DNA from: JANXMY01 sp965246745
GTDB lineage: Bacteria > Armatimonadota > Armatimonadia > Armatimonadales > Capsulimonadaceae
DNA: 64,000 bases
Reading direction: 5' to 3'
Assembly: GCA_965246745.1 (NCBI GenBank)
Contig: OZ251980.1
Coordinates: 558,001 to 622,000 of the forward strand
Shown one piece after another: positions 50,057 through 58,042 of the stretch (position 1 is the stretch's first letter; each line of letters begins with the position of its first letter). The notes below the pieces were generated by a model, which searched no databases, was not told the DNA's origin, and was given only the letters and a program-made list of their open reading frames with translations. The translations under genes and the position numbers were made by a program.

Positions 50057-51697
50057 ATGCCGGACACGCAGGAACAAAGCCGAACAACGGAGCTGACGCC
50101 GGACGATCATGCGTTTTTTGTCGAGCACGGCTATTTGATCGTCAAAAACGTCGTGCCGCCGGACGTGATTGCCGAAGCGGTGGCGTTTCTCGACGCGGGC
50201 GGCTTTGAAGGGGAAGTCGGAGCGCCGGATTACCGGCCCCGGCTCGGCGAGGTCGTCGCCGCGTGCGTCACCGACCGGGTCCACGGCGTTTTACAGGAGC
50301 TGGTCGGGCGGGAATACACGATCCCGCGCAAAACCGGCGCGGTGGACATGCCGCGCGTGTACGCCCCCGACACGCCCTGGAGCAGCCAGCATTTTCATGT
50401 GGACAGCGACTACGCAACCCGCATGCCGACCGAGGATGTGCTGAGCCACTTTATTTTTCTGACCCCGGTGCGCTCGCGCGGCGGCGCATTCCAGTACGGC
50501 CTCGGGTCGGCCCAGCGCTACTTCGCCGTCATGGGCGACAACCCCGAAAGTCTGAGCTTGATGACCGCCCGGCCCGAGCTGTCAGGCACGGTGCAGGAGT
50601 TTCTCGCCGAGCCGGGCGACATGCTGGTGATGACCCATCTCGGCGGCCACGCCGGCAGCAGCAACGCCGCCGACCCGCAGACCCGGCACGCGCTTTTGGA
50701 CCGCTACGACACGGACCGCCGCCTCGTGCCGGGCTTGAAGCCGCTCGACGAAATGTCCAGCGCGGAAAAAGTTTACTCGGCCCGATTTCTGCGGGAGCGG
50801 CAGAACCGGGACATCCCGCTGCCGCCACTGACGGTGAACGCCGAAACCGACGCCGTCCTGCGCGGCGGCGCGGCGATCGCGCCGGACTTGGTGTCGTATG
50901 AAACGTTTTTGGAACGCGCCCGGCCCGGCCTGCGGTTTGTCGCCCGGTCTGCGCCGGGGACTATCCAGCAGGCCGTGACCGAGGATTTTGTGCGGTGGAG
51001 CGCCGCGCCGGCGCTGACCCTGCCCGGCGCGGAGATTACGCACCTGCACGAGTACAAGCGCGACGGCGGCCTGACCCTCCTTGTCGGCGGGCGCTTCCCG
51101 GAGACCGAAGGCCGCCTGCTGTGCGGGCCTGTCCCCGATGCGCTGTCCGCCGAGACCCTGCCCGGCGCGGCGTTCGCGTTTGCCCATTACACCACCGGCT
51201 ACGGCAGCCGGACGGCACGCGGGCGGGTCGTGTTCACCTGCCCGGCGGACCGGCCGCACACGCTGCTGTGCCGCTGGGGCAAAACCTGGGCCGAGGCCCT
51301 GGCGAGCGAGCAGTCTGCGGAAGCCGCATCGCTGCCCGCCCCGGCCCGGTTCCGGGATGCATTTGTGGCCCCGACCAATGCCGGCCCGCCGTTTGCCCTG
51401 CTGGCGGATGTGGACAGCGGCGGCGACGGCCCGAGCGGCCTGCATTTCAGCGTGTCGCGTGACGTGGCCCGGTATGACACGCCGCTCGCGCCGCTGCTGT
51501 CCGCCGGCGGGGCGCACAGCCTGCGCGTCTTTGCCCGCGCCCGCTCGTACTGGCTGGTCACTTATCTGCTGGGCATCGGCGGCGAAACCCGCTTGTTTTG
51601 GGGCGTGATCGACTGGGAGAAAACGCCGGTGTCGCTGACACAAATCGAGACCGCCGCCGCCTTGCAGGAAGCGTGCTGCATTGTCGGCTGGATTTAG
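50057..51697 (+). CDS. Phytanoyl-CoA dioxygenase family protein with an extra C-terminal domain
   Basis: 546 residues. The first 240 form a PhyH-type Fe(II)/2-oxoglutarate oxygenase: DDHAFFVEHGYLIVKNVVPPDVI, SSQHFHVDSDYATRMP (HxD metal ligands), MLVMTHLGGHAGSSNAADPQTRHAL (distal His and the 2-oxoglutarate Arg). The other 300 residues are beta-rich (GGLTLLVGGRFPETEGRLLCG, FALLADVDSGGDGPSGLHFSVSRD) and unrecognised. SD GGGGAG and a TATAAT box (50025-50030) are upstream. Such enzymes hydroxylate small or lipid-like molecules; the substrate is unknown. The glutaredoxin-like gene starts 4 bases after the stop. Confidence 0.82.
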   Translation: MPDTQEQSRTTELTPDDHAFFVEHGYLIVKNVVPPDVIAEAVAFLDAGGFEGEVGAPDYRPRLGEVVAACVTDRVHGVLQELVGREYTIPRKTGAVDMPRVYAPDTPWSSQHFHVDSDYATRMPTEDVLSHFIFLTPVRSRGGAFQYGLGSAQRYFAVMGDNPESLSLMTARPELSGTVQEFLAEPGDMLVMTHLGGHAGSSNAADPQTRHALLDRYDTDRRLVPGLKPLDEMSSAEKVYSARFLRERQNRDIPLPPLTVNAETDAVLRGGAAIAPDLVSYETFLERARPGLRFVARSAPGTIQQAVTEDFVRWSAAPALTLPGAEITHLHEYKRDGGLTLLVGGRFPETEGRLLCGPVPDALSAETLPGAAFAFAHYTTGYGSRTARGRVVFTCPADRPHTLLCRWGKTWAEALASEQSAEAASLPAPARFRDAFVAPTNAGPPFALLADVDSGGDGPSGLHFSVSRDVARYDTPLAPLLSAGGAHSLRVFARARSYWLVTYLLGIGGETRLFWGVIDWEKTPVSLTQIETAAALQEACCIVGWI

Positions 51698-51701
51698 CGC
51701 C

Positions 51702-51947
51702 ATGCACACCGTCACTGTGTATTCCAAGCCCGGCTGCCATTTGTGCGAGGACGCCGTTTTCCTGCTGACCCGGATGCAGGCCCGGACGCCGTTTACGCTG
51801 GAAGAGATCAGCATTGAGGACGACCCAAACTTGCTGATTCAGTACGGCGAGCAGATTCCCGTGGTTCTGCTCGACGGCAAGTTTTTGTTTGAGTACGCCG
51901 TGGACGAAAACATTCTGCGCGAAAAATTACAGCGTCCGATTTCATAA
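51702..51947 (+). CDS. Glutaredoxin-like protein
   Basis: 81 residues. HTVTVYSKPGCHLCEDAVFLLTRMQ places a CxxC redox pair (CHLC) at the end of the first strand; EEISIEDDPNLLIQYGEQIPVVLLDGKFLFEYAVDENILREKL completes the thioredoxin fold with the cis-Pro (IPVV). This is the short DUF836/glutaredoxin-2 type. It may reduce a protein or the iron enzyme encoded just upstream. Confidence 0.9.
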   Translation: MHTVTVYSKPGCHLCEDAVFLLTRMQARTPFTLEEISIEDDPNLLIQYGEQIPVVLLDGKFLFEYAVDENILREKLQRPIS

Positions 51948-51979
51948 CCAGATATATAACCAAAGGAGGTGAACAACCC

Positions 51980-52084
51980 ATGCGTGTCCGAGCCAAAGAA
52001 CTGCGCCGCACCCGAAAGCGCACCGAAGAGCGCCACAAAGCCCGCCACAAAGCGGAAGTCGAAGCCGCCCCGAAGAAAAAATAG
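51980..52084 (+). CDS. 34-residue very basic protein
   Basis: MRVRAKELRRTRKRTEERHK, then ARHKAEVEAAPKKK. It is preceded by the strongest Shine-Dalgarno in the window (AAAGGAGGTGA, 7 bases before the ATG), which argues for a highly translated gene. Fourteen of the 34 residues are Arg or Lys and it should bind RNA or the ribosome. It lies between a glutaredoxin gene and an Hfq-like gene on the same strand. It is too short for family assignment. Confidence 0.65.
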   Translation: MRVRAKELRRTRKRTEERHKARHKAEVEAAPKKK

Positions 52085-52118
52085 CCTGACTTATCGCCTG
52101 ATTTGAGGGACACTCTCA

Positions 52119-52370
52119 ATGGAAATCTCAGAGCTGGAAAAGCTGCGGGGAACAACGCGCCCGGAAGAGCGCCTGTCCCCGCGCGAAGTTGAACTCATCA
52201 AATACCGCGACAACCGCACCGCACTGGTTGTGACCCTGCTCGGCGGCGAAACGCTGGAAGGCTGGGTCCGCTGGTGCGACCACCTCGCCCTGCGCCTGGT
52301 CCAATCCGACCGCACCGAAGTGACCGTCTACCACCACGCTATCGCCCACTACCGCGCGGCGGTCTCCTAA
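52119..52370 (+). CDS. Hfq-like Sm-fold protein
   Basis: 83 residues. After a charged N-terminus (MEISELEKLRGTTRPEERL), IKYRDNRTALVVTLLGGETLEGWVRWCDHLALRLVQSDRTEVTVYHHAIAHYR follows the Sm1 and Sm2 patterns: strands with G-x-x-L-x-G and, at the end, YHHAIA, which corresponds to the YKHAIS of Hfq. The usual Q and F residues of the proximal face are replaced. It probably forms a ring that binds RNA; whether it acts as a true Hfq is not shown. Terminator follows. Confidence 0.75.
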   Translation: MEISELEKLRGTTRPEERLSPREVELIKYRDNRTALVVTLLGGETLEGWVRWCDHLALRLVQSDRTEVTVYHHAIAHYRAAVS

Positions 52371-52390
52371 CCCGCGCCCGACGCAAGAAA

Positions 52391-52422
52391 AAGCCTCCGT
52401 TCTTTAAGGGAACAGAGGCTTT
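52391..52422 (-). terminator. Terminator of the tRNA-Gly/tRNA-Cys unit, possibly bidirectional
   Basis: AAGCCTC-c-GTTC (52391-52402) pairs with GAAC-a-GAGGCTT (52410-52421). On the minus strand TTTTTC follows. On the plus strand it ends the Hfq-like gene with TTTTGG. Confidence 0.85.
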
Positions 52423-52432
52423 TGGGGTTTCA

Positions 52433-52504
52433 AGGCGCCGAGCAGAATCGAACTGCTGCATAAAGGTTTTGCAGACCTCTCCCTTACCACTTGGGCACGG
52501 CGCC
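52433..52504 (-). tRNA. tRNA-Cys (GCA)
   Basis: 72 bases on the minus strand: acceptor GGCGCCG/CGGCGCC with discriminator T, anticodon stem GAGGT/ACCTT with loop CTGCAAA (anticodon GCA), T-stem AGCAG/CTGCT with TTCGATT. Confidence 0.96.
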
Positions 52505-52527
52505 GGGGATATCCGAAAAAGAGAAAA

Positions 52528-52602
<75 letters not shown>

Positions 52603-52628
52603 ATTTTCTTCTTGATTGGACTTGGCTT

Positions 52629-52657
52629 ATTATAGCCGGGCCGGGCGGCTTTGTCAA
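52629..52657 (-). promoter_or_regulatory. Consensus promoter of the tRNA-Gly/tRNA-Cys unit
   Basis: On the minus strand TTGACA (52657-52652), 17-base spacer, TATAAT (52634-52629). Exact consensus in both boxes, 26 bases before tRNA-Gly. Confidence 0.93.
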
Positions 52658-52688
52658 GAGTGCGGCGCATTTCGGGTAAAATGCCCCT

Positions 52689-53717
52689 ATGAAACTTCAG
52701 CCTATCTTCCTCACCGCCCTGCTGCTGGCCTGCGGCCGGCTCGCACAGGCGCAGCCGGCGGCTCCTCCCGCCGCCCCTCAGCCGCTGCCGTTTACCGGGG
52801 TCAGCATCGCGGGCGGCGAGTTTGCCACGCCGCTGCCGAACAAAAAACCCGTCTACGGCAAGGATTACGTTTACCCGAACCCGGCGGAGCTGGCGTATTT
52901 TGCCGGCAAAGGCGTCAACGTCATCCGGTTTCCGTTTCACTGGATGGACCTTCAGCCGGCGCTGAACACGCGGCTTGATCCGGTCGTGCTGGGACGCATT
53001 CAGCGCGTGGTCGCGGCGGCGGCGGCCCGCAAACAGATTGTGCTGCTGGACCCGCACGACTATGCCCGCTACTACGGCAAAGTGATCGGCACCCCGGACG
53101 TTCCCGAGGCTGCGTTCGCCGACTTTTGGGGCCGGCTGGCGGCCGCGTTCAAAAACAACCCGCATGTCTGGTTTGGATTGATGAACGAGCCGTATGACAT
53201 GCCGAACGAGCAGTGGCTCGGCGCGGCCAATGCCGCCGCCGCCGCAATCCGCAAGACCGGCGCGACCAATCTGATCCTCGTGCCGGGCAATTCCTGGACC
53301 GGGGCGCATTCCTGGATCGGCAGCGGCAATGCCAAAACCATGCTCGGCTTCCGGGACCCGAAAAACCACTTTTTTTGGGAAGTGCATCAGTACTTCGACT
53401 CCGACAGCTCCGGCATGCACCCGGAAGCGGTCAGCACGACCATTGGCCGCGAGCGCCTGGAAGCGTTCACGCTGTGGTGCCGCCAGCGCGGTCAGCGGGC
53501 GTTTCTCGGGGAGTTTTCGGCGGCCAACAATCCGACCGCGCTGGCGGCGGCCGACGACATGCTGCGGTATATGGAAGCAAACCGGGATGTGTGGGTCGGC
53601 CACGCCTGGTGGGCCGCCGGGTCCATTTGGGGCACGGCGGACATGGGGGTCATTGAGCCGAAGGACGGCAAAGACAGGCCGCAGATGGCGATGCTGCGGC
53701 CTCATTTGCAGAAATAG
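52689..53717 (+). CDS. Glycoside hydrolase family 5 (endoglucanase-like), exported
   Basis: 342 residues. A signal peptide (MKLQPIFLTALLLACGRLAQAQP), perhaps with a lipobox-like LLAC, precedes a GH5 barrel: TGVSIAGGEFATP, GVNVIRFPFHWMDLQP, IVLLDPHDYARYYG, then the acid/base Glu in WFGLMNEPYDMP and the nucleophile Glu in AFLGEFSAANN, with VHQYFDSDSSG between. It would cleave beta-1,4-glucans outside the cell. TAAAAT ends 6 bases before the ATG, so the mRNA is probably leaderless. Confidence 0.93.
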   Translation: MKLQPIFLTALLLACGRLAQAQPAAPPAAPQPLPFTGVSIAGGEFATPLPNKKPVYGKDYVYPNPAELAYFAGKGVNVIRFPFHWMDLQPALNTRLDPVVLGRIQRVVAAAAARKQIVLLDPHDYARYYGKVIGTPDVPEAAFADFWGRLAAAFKNNPHVWFGLMNEPYDMPNEQWLGAANAAAAAIRKTGATNLILVPGNSWTGAHSWIGSGNAKTMLGFRDPKNHFFWEVHQYFDSDSSGMHPEAVSTTIGRERLEAFTLWCRQRGQRAFLGEFSAANNPTALAAADDMLRYMEANRDVWVGHAWWAAGSIWGTADMGVIEPKDGKDRPQMAMLRPHLQK

Positions 53718-53750
53718 CACAAAGACCGGCACTGGAAGTGCCAGTTCCCT

Positions 53751-55556
53751 TTACACCTTCGTCTCGTCCCGCAAGCGGCTCACGAACTCTTCCAGCGGCA
53801 GAGCGCCCAAATCCGTGCCGCCGCGCCGGCGGACCGAGACCGTGCCCGCCGCCGCGTCGCGGTCGCCCGTCACCAGCATATACGGCACTTTCTGCGTCTC
53901 GGCTTCGGCGATCTTTTTGCCGACTTTCTCATTGCGCGTGTCGGTTTCCACCCGAAAGCCGGCGTCGGCCAGCGTTTTGCGGACAGTCTCCGCATACTCC
54001 CCATGCCGGTCGGCAATCGGCAGCACGACCGCCTGCACGGGGGCCAGCCATGTCGGGAACGCCCCGGCGTACTGCTCAATCAGGATGCCTAAAAAACGCT
54101 CGGTAGAGCCTGTGACCGCTCGGTGCAGGACAACCGGGGTGTGCGGCTGGCTGTCCTCGCCGATGTAGGAGCAGCCGAGACGCGCGGGCTGGATGAAGTC
54201 TACCTGAATGGTCGAAATCTGCCATTCGCGGCCCAGCACGTCCCGCGTCAGGAAATCGGCTTTGGGACCGTAAAACGCCGCCTCGCCGCGTGCTTCCACA
54301 TATTCCACGCTGTTCGCGTCGAGCGCCGAGCGCAGAGCGTTTTCCGCGCTGTTCCAGCGGTCGTCGTCCTGGACATACTTGCTGTCCGGGTCGAAGTCGC
54401 GCAGGGAAAGCCGGACATAATAGTCGGTGAACCCGTAGCGCTCCAAAGTCTCCCGAATGAGCTTCAAGGCCAGCGTGAATTCGCTCTCGATCTGCGCCGG
54501 AGTGCAGAAGATATGGCAGTCATCCTGGGTCAAAGACCGAACACGGGTCAGCCCGTTCAGCTCGCCGCTTTTCTCGTAGCGGTACAGGGTCGCAAACTCC
54601 GCGTAGCGCACCGGCAGGTCGCGGTACGAGTGCATCTGCGTGTTGAACAGGGTCATGTGCGACGGGCAGTTCATCGGCTTCAGGCGCATCCGCTCGCCGC
54701 TCGGCTCGATGATCGGCGGGAACATGCCGCCGGCCACTTTGTCGCCGTAATTGTCCAAATGGCCCGATTTGCGGTACAGCTCTTCTTTGACCAGATGCCC
54801 GGTCCAAACATGCTGGTAGCCGTACTTTGTCTGCAAGTCGCGGACATAGGTTTCCATCGTGTGCCGGAGGATCTCGCCTTTCGGCAGAAACAGCGGAATG
54901 CCCGGCCCGATGTCCTCGCTGAACGCGAACAAGCCAAGCTGCTTGCCGAGAACCCGGTGGTCGCGCTTCTTGGCTTCCTCTAAGCGCACATAATAAGCGT
55001 CCAGTTCTTCCTGCGTGTCGAACAGAACCCCGTAGACGCGCTGAAGCTGCGGGCGCTTTTCGTCGCCGCGCCAGTACGCCCCGGCGATCCGGTCAATCTT
55101 AAAGACGCCGATCTGCCCGGTGCTGTCCACATGCGGCCCCCGGCACAGGTCGGTAAAGTCGTGCTGGGTGTAAAACGAGATCGTCTCGCCTTCGGGCAGA
55201 TCATGGATCAGCTCGGCTTTATAGTTCTGCCCCCGCGCCTCTTCAAACGCCAGCGCTTCGTCGCGCGGCTTTTCGGTGCGGGTCAGCGGGTAGTCCAGCT
55301 TGCGAATTTTACGCATGCGCGACTCAATCTCGGCCATGTCCGCCGGGGTCAGCGAGCGCGGCAGCTCAAAATCGTAGTAAAAGCCGTCGTCAATCGGCGG
55401 TCCGATAGCGAGGCGGGCACCTGGAAACATCTGCAAAACCGCCTGCGCCAAAACATGCGCCGCCGTATGCCGCTTTTTCCAAAGGTCGCTGCCTGGGGAG
55501 TTCTGAATGTGTGAGTTGTCGGGGTGTTCTTGTTGTGCCACGGTGCATTTCTCCAT
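53751..55556 (-). CDS. thrS: Threonyl-tRNA synthetase (without TGS domain)
   Basis: 601-residue class II synthetase. It begins almost directly with the editing-region motif KKRHTAAHVLAQAVLQMFPGARLAIGPPIDDGFYYDF; the N-terminal TGS domain of E. coli ThrS is missing, as in some other bacteria. CRGPHVDSTGQI is the second half of the editing site. The catalytic core has LKPMNCPSHMTLF (zinc Cys and His), RYAEFATLYRYEKSGELNGLTRVRSLTQDDCHIFC and PVVLHRAVTGSTERFLG. The anticodon-binding domain follows (APVQAVVLPIADRHGEYAE). The ATG at 55556 lies 15 bases after a TATACT box. Confidence 0.95.
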   Translation of the reverse strand: MEKCTVAQQEHPDNSHIQNSPGSDLWKKRHTAAHVLAQAVLQMFPGARLAIGPPIDDGFYYDFELPRSLTPADMAEIESRMRKIRKLDYPLTRTEKPRDEALAFEEARGQNYKAELIHDLPEGETISFYTQHDFTDLCRGPHVDSTGQIGVFKIDRIAGAYWRGDEKRPQLQRVYGVLFDTQEELDAYYVRLEEAKKRDHRVLGKQLGLFAFSEDIGPGIPLFLPKGEILRHTMETYVRDLQTKYGYQHVWTGHLVKEELYRKSGHLDNYGDKVAGGMFPPIIEPSGERMRLKPMNCPSHMTLFNTQMHSYRDLPVRYAEFATLYRYEKSGELNGLTRVRSLTQDDCHIFCTPAQIESEFTLALKLIRETLERYGFTDYYVRLSLRDFDPDSKYVQDDDRWNSAENALRSALDANSVEYVEARGEAAFYGPKADFLTRDVLGREWQISTIQVDFIQPARLGCSYIGEDSQPHTPVVLHRAVTGSTERFLGILIEQYAGAFPTWLAPVQAVVLPIADRHGEYAETVRKTLADAGFRVETDTRNEKVGKKIAEAETQKVPYMLVTGDRDAAAGTVSVRRRGGTDLGALPLEEFVSRLRDETKV

Positions 55557-55657
55557 ACCAAAGAGTACCAGAGTATAGCCGGGCGGGCGGGTGTTTGTCA
55601 AACACCCCGGATACCGAGTATACTACCGCAGGAAAACAAAAGCCGAAGGAGAACGTC

Positions 55658-56032
55658 ATGGCACTCTCGGAGATAGATTTGGAAGCCGGCATTGCGCCGC
55701 CGCTGCGGGAGCTGGAGAACGGGGCGATCCGCATCGAAGGAACGCGCGTTTCGCTCGACAGCGTTGTTCACCATTTCAATCAAGGACGCACGCCGGAAGA
55801 CATTGTGCGGTCGTTTCCGACGCTGAACCTGCGCGACGTTTACGCCGTGATTGCCTATTATCTGGGCCACCGGAGCGTGGTAGACGCTTATATCGAGCGG
55901 CAGGAGGTGAAAGCGGAAGAGCTACGGCGGGAGATCGAAGCGAACCAGCCGTCCAACACGGAATTTCGAGCACGCTTGGAAGCGCGGCGGCGGGAAAACG
56001 AGGCTAAGAATGATGCGCTTCCTGGCCGATGA
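55658..56032 (+). CDS. DUF433 antitoxin
   Basis: 124 residues from ATG at 55658 with strong SD GAAGGAGAA. GAIRIEGTRVSLDSVVHHFNQGRTPEDIVRSFPTLNLRDVYAVIAYYLGHRSVVDAYI is the DUF433 helix-turn-helix-like domain; the tail (EVKAEELRREIEANQPSNTEFRARLEARRREN) is a charged helix for toxin binding. The next gene, a DUF5615 protein, overlaps by 23 bases; the two families form a common PIN-like toxin-antitoxin pair. Confidence 0.92.
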   Translation: MALSEIDLEAGIAPPLRELENGAIRIEGTRVSLDSVVHHFNQGRTPEDIVRSFPTLNLRDVYAVIAYYLGHRSVVDAYIERQEVKAEELRREIEANQPSNTEFRARLEARRRENEAKNDALPGR

Positions 56033-56360
56033 AGATTTCGATGCCGACATCCTGCGCGGCGTCCGGCGGCAAGTGCCGGAGATGATTGTCGAAACGGTAC
56101 AGGATGTCGGCTTGACGAATGTTGGAGACCGGAATGTCCTGGCATGGGCAACCCAGGACAACCGCGTTCTTCTAACCCACGATGTGAATACGATGAGCGG
56201 GTTTGCGCTGAACCGGGTCCGCACCGGCCTGCCGATGCCGGGGGTCATTGTGGTCAAAAAACTCGCGCCGATTGGAGTTTCGATCACGGACCTGGTTTAC
56301 ATTGTGCAGGCCGGCACTGAAAGCGACTTCAAAAATCAAGTCCGCTATGTTCCACTTTAA
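56010..56360 (+). CDS. DUF5615 PIN-like toxin
   Basis: 116 residues. RFLADEDFDADILRGVRRQVPEMIVETVQDVGLTNVGDRNVLAWATQDNRVLLTHDVNTM carries the acidic DEDF start and THD motif of the Mut7-C/PIN-like DUF5615 family, presumed RNases. Two adjacent ATG codons (56010, 56013) can serve as start. Its stop overlaps the stop of the convergent permease gene. Confidence 0.92.
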   Translation: MMRFLADEDFDADILRGVRRQVPEMIVETVQDVGLTNVGDRNVLAWATQDNRVLLTHDVNTMSGFALNRVRTGLPMPGVIVVKKLAPIGVSITDLVYIVQAGTESDFKNQVRYVPL

Positions 56361-57790
56361 ACCGCCGCCTCAGCTTTGTCCGTGTAGTACGCGCTCTTGT
56401 TCAGCCACCGATAATACAGCAGCGGGACGATGCCGACAGCGATGGTGCCGGCGCTGAGCCACGAAACGCGCTTGTCAAGCGACAGGATATTGTAGTAGCC
56501 GACGGCCACCAAAAACAGCGCTGAGCCGAGCGGCCAAACGGCCTGCATCAGCAGATTGGACGCGCTTTGGAGATGCGTTCGGCGGTAAAACCAGAAGCAG
56601 GCCACGCCCGCCAGCGCATAATAAAACACGATTTGCAGGCCGATGGCCCCGATCAAATCCTGCATCAGCTTGTTGATATTCGGGCTGAAGCTCGCCAGCG
56701 CAAACAAGCCCAGCGCGGTCAGGCCCGTCACCAGGCTCGCCAGCCACGGGGTCTGAAAGCGCGGGTGCAGCTCGGCGAACCGCCCGCCGATCACCCGGTC
56801 CCGGCCCATCGCAAACAGCGAGCGGCTCGACTGAAGCATAGCGGTTTCAAGCGTCGCCAGCGACGACACGACCACAACGATCACGGCAATCGAGCCGAAC
56901 GGGTGCGGCAGCACCATGTCCCCGAGCAGCGGCAGCAGGGTGGCCGAGTTCGCCGCCACCTGCGCCGGGGTCAGGCCCATCTGAATAACGCATTGCAGCA
57001 GCAGGAAAATTCCGACGAGGCCGATCATGCCGTAGACCCCGCTCGTGCCGGGGTCGGAATGCGGGTTCTTGCTTTCTTCGGCAAGGTTCGACGACACATC
57101 CCAGCCCCAGTAGTAAAACACGGCGACCAGCATGCCGCCCATGAACGCCGGAACACTTGGGAATTGATGCAGAGAAAACCAGTGCCAGGAAAAGGCGGCG
57201 ACCGGGTGGGCGGAGAACTTCACCAGCGCCCCGATGCCCAGCGCCAAAAGGCCCAAAATCTCAAGGCTCGTCATCCACTTCTGGACAATCGCCGTGGACG
57301 TAATGCCGAAAAACAGGGGGATTGCAACTGCGATAAACCACAGCATGCCCATCGCGGTGGCCGCGACCACGTTGTCTTTAAGGTGCGGCGCGACAAGCTG
57401 AAGCGTCGTCGCCCCGAGCGGCAGCGACCCGGAGACCATCGAAAGAGCGTTTGAGACCAGCAGCGCCCACCCGGCCATGAAGCCCAGCGACGGCGACAGC
57501 GACCGGCCGATCCAGGTGTAAGTCGCGCCGGCGTCGGAGCGCCAGCGGTTCAAGTACATAAACGCAAACGTAATCCCGAACATCGGGATCGCCGCATACA
57601 GCAGCGCCGCCGGGCCGCCGAGACCCGCCGCCGTGACCAGCGCCGCCGTGGAGGCGGTCAGGGAGTACGCCGGAGCGCTGCCGGCGATTGCCATGACGAC
57701 CGAGTCGCTGAGGCCGATCGCATTGGCTTTGAGAGCGGGCCGTGGCGCTTCGGGCGCACCTGCCTTTGCTGGGGTGATTGCAATTCCCAT
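56357..57790 (-). CDS. APC-family amino acid permease
   Basis: 477 residues with about twelve transmembrane helices. IGLSDSVVMAIAGSAPAYSLTASTAALVTAAGLGGPAALLYAAIPMFGITFAFMYLNRWRSDAGATYTWIGRSLSPSLGFMAGWALLVSNA is the helix 1-3 signature of amino acid-polyamine-organocation transporters; FYYWGWDVSSNLAEESKNPHSDPG is the conserved helix 6-7 block. The start at 57790 follows a purine-rich GAAAGAAAGAAA. A promoter at 57956-57985 gives a leader of about 160 bases with two matching T-tracts. Confidence 0.9.
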   Translation of the reverse strand: MGIAITPAKAGAPEAPRPALKANAIGLSDSVVMAIAGSAPAYSLTASTAALVTAAGLGGPAALLYAAIPMFGITFAFMYLNRWRSDAGATYTWIGRSLSPSLGFMAGWALLVSNALSMVSGSLPLGATTLQLVAPHLKDNVVAATAMGMLWFIAVAIPLFFGITSTAIVQKWMTSLEILGLLALGIGALVKFSAHPVAAFSWHWFSLHQFPSVPAFMGGMLVAVFYYWGWDVSSNLAEESKNPHSDPGTSGVYGMIGLVGIFLLLQCVIQMGLTPAQVAANSATLLPLLGDMVLPHPFGSIAVIVVVVSSLATLETAMLQSSRSLFAMGRDRVIGGRFAELHPRFQTPWLASLVTGLTALGLFALASFSPNINKLMQDLIGAIGLQIVFYYALAGVACFWFYRRTHLQSASNLLMQAVWPLGSALFLVAVGYYNILSLDKRVSWLSAGTIAVGIVPLLYYRWLNKSAYYTDKAEAAV

Positions 57791-57955
57791 GAGTTTCTTT
57801 CTTTCTTTGACCGAGATAGCAGAGACACACAAAAAAGACGCCTTCCCTGCGCGGGTGCCCGGCGGTCGCCGGGGCCATACGCAAAAAAGACGTCATTGCC
57901 GACAAAAACGTGTTGAAAAAGCTGAGAAGGTGACACGCGCAAAAAGTCTGCGCGA

Positions 57956-57985
57956 AGAATACCCGAGCGGGGCCGGGTTTGTCAA
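57956..57985 (-). promoter_or_regulatory. Promoter and long leader of the APC permease gene
   Basis: On the minus strand TTGACA (57985-57980), 18-base spacer, TATTCT (57961-57956). The leader to 57790 contains a hairpin CCCGGCG-AC-CGCCGGG and two copies of cGTCTTTTTTG, one on each side of it. No known riboswitch is recognised. Confidence 0.65.
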
Positions 57986-58042
57986 GAGAAGAAGCGCGGA
58001 AATAAATTGTTGCGCTTTCAGCTCCCGCCCGTCCCGCCCGCG

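Noticed and set aside
57791..57955. Known riboswitch (ydaO, glycine, cobalamin or SAM) before the permease
   Set aside because: Short GGGAAGG and CCGG similarities exist, but the conserved cores of these classes are not present.
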